The notes below the pieces were generated by a model. It had not been told where the DNA came from. It did not search any database and worked only from the letters and a program-made list of their open reading frames with translations. A program made the position numbers and the translations under genes. Below are positions 61,946 through 64,000 of a stretch of DNA of 64,000 nt, piece after piece (position 1 is the stretch's first letter; each line of letters starts with the position of its first letter). This stretch comes from Enterobacter kobei. Its GTDB lineage: Bacteria; Pseudomonadota; Gammaproteobacteria; Enterobacterales; Enterobacteriaceae. The DNA lies in NCBI RefSeq assembly GCF_018323985.1, contig NZ_AP024590.1:992001-1056000 (forward strand). The letters run 5' to 3'.

Positions 61946-64000
61946 TTAGTGCAGCCTGTCTTTATCAATTCCCAGCCGCTTCATCCTTGAGAGCAGCGTC
62001 GTGCGTTTTAATCCCAGCCGCTGCGCCGCGCCTTTTGGCCCGGCGACCACGCCGTTGGTTTCACGCAGGATCCTGACGATCAGCTGATACTCGTCTTCAC
62101 CTTCCTGCGGAGTTTCCACTGGCGCATCCGGACTTTGCGGCACGCTCATTTCTGCCATCGACAGTTGCAGGACGTTGCCCCGCGTCAGCAGGACCGCACG
62201 CTCGACAACATTTTCCAGCTCGCGCACGTTGCCCGGCCACGGCTGGTTGCTTAAGGTACGCAGCGTTTCGGCAGGAATGCTGTCAATATTGCGCCCCAGC
62301 CGGTGGGCGATTTTAAAGGTGAAGGCTTTTACCAGCAGCGGAATGTCTTCCGGGCGTTCGCGCAACGGTGGAATGCGGATCGGGAAGACGTTCAGGCGAT
62401 AGTAGAGATCGCTACGAAATTCGCGATCCGCCACCATCTGTTGCAGATCGCGGTTGGTGGCGGCGATCAGGCGCACATCCGTCTGGATCAGCTTGTTGCT
62501 GCCGAGGCGCTCAAACTCCTGCTCCTGCAAGACCCGCAGCAGCTTCGGTTGCAGTTCGAGCGGCATATCGCCCACTTCATCCAGGAAGAGCGAGCTTTTA
62601 TCCGCCAGTTCGAAGCGGCCAATGCGCTGGGCGCTGGCACCGGTAAAGGCACCGCGCTCATGCCCAAAGAGATCGCTTTCCAGCAGTCCGGCGGGCATGG
62701 CGGCGCAGTTCATTTTCACCATCCGCCGCGCGTTGCGCCCGCTGAGATTATGAATGGCGCGCGCTATCAGCTCTTTACCGGTGCCGGTTTCGCCGAGGAT
62801 CAGCACCGTACTGTTGCTTTTCGCTACCATTTCCACCTGTTGCAGCACGCTGTACATGGCTTCACTACGGCCAATAATCTCCCCGAATTCGCTGTCCACT
62901 TTATTTAACTGCTCGGTCAGCGCGAGGTTCTCATCCACCAGCCGCTCTTTCAGGCGATGGATCTCCTGATAGGCCAGCGCATTATCGACGGCGATAGCTA
63001 TCCGTTCCGCGATCTGCCGCAGTAACGATAGCGTTGATGGCGTAAAGGTTTCGCCATCGCACTGCGCCAGCTTGAGTACGCCAAGCAGCGTGGAACCGGA
63101 CATCAGCGGTAGCAGGCACAGCGTCTGGATCTGATTGCCCCAGGTTTCAAACAGCCGACGCTCGTAGGGGGCCAGCTTGTCGCGCTCATGCAGTTTCAGC
63201 ACCAGCACGTCTTTACTTTCAAAGACCCGCTCCGAAAGCGTACCCGCTTCGTCCACTTCGCTTTGTTCATGTACCGGCGAGCGGTCAGTCGGGTAATGGG
63301 TGGAGTAAATATTCAGTTTGCCCTTGCGACTGCTGCGCAGCACGATGCTGATGGCGTCGATATGGAAATAGTGGTGGATCTCTTTGGCCACTTCGCTGAC
63401 CAGATCGTCAATATCCAGCCGGGACAGCACCGCATTGGTGATAGCTACCAGAATGCGAAAATTATCGCGCTCGCGGCACAGCAGTTCATGATCGGATGCG
63501 CCGTCAGGGTGCTGCTGAATATGTTCCACTACCACCCCGGTCAACTGGGTGAGGGTGTGCAGCCGGGCGTACTCTTTTTCGCTCCAGGGCGTGTCGGCCT
63601 GACGAATAAACTCGCAGCCGCCAAAAATGCGTCCGTCCACCGCAAGGGGCAGCAGGCTGTAGTGGCCCCATTGCTCGTACAGGCTGCTGGCCGCCAGCTG
63701 CGGCCAGGTATCGCAGAACTCAGCGTAATTGCAGTGCAGCGCTTCCGGGCGGGACAGTATGCGCCGCACCGGACCGTGCGCCAGCAGGGTGTCATCCTCG
63801 TATTTCACTGCCCGGCCATCTGCCCGTGCGGCGTAATAGCGGGCATGATGATCCTCAGCGTTCCACAGCACGATCGCCGCGCTGTCCGCCAGGCCCGATT
63901 GCCTGACCAGCTGCGTCAGGCTCTGACAGAGCGACGGCAGGTCGGACTGATGTAATAACGTGCGCGTAATATCAAACAGACCTTGCTGCCCGAGATCGCT
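61946..64000 (-). CDS. fhlA: Formate hydrogenlyase transcriptional activator FhlA, 5' end cut off
   Basis: Sigma-54 enhancer-binding protein activating formate hydrogenlyase and hydrogenase-3 genes in response to formate. The frame is open to the window edge, where it reads SDLGQQGLFDITRTLL, corresponding to residue 7 of E. coli FhlA, so only about six codons are missing. It has two GAF-type regions, then AAA+ with Walker A GETGTGKE, the sigma-54 loop GAFTGA, Walker B-like SLFLDEVGDM, and a C-terminal HTH (GAAQRLGLKRTTLLSRMKRLGI). The organism therefore probably does mixed-acid fermentation with hydrogen release. Confidence 0.95.
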   Translation of the reverse strand, partial: SDLGQQGLFDITRTLLHQSDLPSLCQSLTQLVRQSGLADSAAIVLWNAEDHHARYYAARADGRAVKYEDDTLLAHGPVRRILSRPEALHCNYAEFCDTWPQLAASSLYEQWGHYSLLPLAVDGRIFGGCEFIRQADTPWSEKEYARLHTLTQLTGVVVEHIQQHPDGASDHELLCRERDNFRILVAITNAVLSRLDIDDLVSEVAKEIHHYFHIDAISIVLRSSRKGKLNIYSTHYPTDRSPVHEQSEVDEAGTLSERVFESKDVLVLKLHERDKLAPYERRLFETWGNQIQTLCLLPLMSGSTLLGVLKLAQCDGETFTPSTLSLLRQIAERIAIAVDNALAYQEIHRLKERLVDENLALTEQLNKVDSEFGEIIGRSEAMYSVLQQVEMVAKSNSTVLILGETGTGKELIARAIHNLSGRNARRMVKMNCAAMPAGLLESDLFGHERGAFTGASAQRIGRFELADKSSLFLDEVGDMPLELQPKLLRVLQEQEFERLGSNKLIQTDVRLIAATNRDLQQMVADREFRSDLYYRLNVFPIRIPPLRERPEDIPLLVKAFTFKIAHRLGRNIDSIPAETLRTLSNQPWPGNVRELENVVERAVLLTRGNVLQLSMAEMSVPQSPDAPVETPQEGEDEYQLIVRILRETNGVVAGPKGAAQRLGLKRTTLLSRMKRLGIDKDRLH

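Overview
The window is chromosomal DNA of an enteric bacterium in the family Enterobacteriaceae. Gene content and order follow the E. coli/Salmonella/Enterobacter backbone from ppnN through csrB, barA, relA, pyrG-eno, the cys genes, ispDF, surE-pcm and mutS to fhlA. The fairly high GC content and the accessory genes (sitABCD, katN/yciE, garK beside gudD, a cysG copy in front of cysDNC) suggest a relative of Enterobacter, Leclercia, Lelliottia or Kosakonia. The genus is inference. No rRNA, tRNA, IS element, prophage or CRISPR array was seen.

Layout. 1-4.3 kb: ppnN (partial), queF, syd, the CsrB regulatory RNA with a UvrY box, yqcC, truC, yqcA. 4.6-9.9 kb: glucarate operon gudP-gudX-gudD with a glycerate kinase gene after it. 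9.9-20.5 kb: barA, rlmD, relA, mazG, pyrG, eno. 20.5-23.8 kb: an amino-sugar cassette of RpiR regulator, PTS EIICB and NanE-type epimerase. 23.8-24.9 kb: queE and queD. 25.2-35.3 kb: assimilatory sulfate reduction, cysJIH, then iap (convergent), then cysG-cysD-cysN-cysC. 35.3-39.8 kb: ygbE, ftsB, ispD, ispF, truD, surE, pcm.

The most important feature is at 39,900/39,901. Seven codons of nlpD are joined directly to the inside of mutS, which is read from the other strand. All of rpoS, nearly all of nlpD and about three quarters of mutS, including its ATPase, are absent. If this is not an assembly error, and no other copies exist, the strain lacks the general stress sigma factor and methyl-directed mismatch repair.

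40.7-61.5 kb is an accessory block lying between mutS and ygbA, which are close neighbours in E. coli. It holds: a CGNR regulator with a SnoaL-like protein, divergent from an alpha/beta hydrolase; mmuPM under tandem MetJ boxes; a 1,275-residue protein joining a glycosidase-like barrel, a glycosyltransferase and a UDP-galactopyranose-mutase-like flavoprotein; a decayed chitin-binding-protein gene; a stress cluster (yciG, a CinA-family gene, katN, yciE and a 32-codon ORF); an MFS exporter; a SymE-like toxin; a convergent pair of degenerate GGDEF and EAL-HDOD proteins; and the sitABCD metal transporter with an MntR box. The window ends with ygbA (NsrR box) and fhlA, cut by the window edge.

Functional links: BarA is the sensor kinase for UvrY, whose box lies upstream of csrB. 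CysG makes the siroheme used by CysI. Several genes of the stress cluster belong to families usually controlled by RpoS, the factor this chromosome appears to have lost here.
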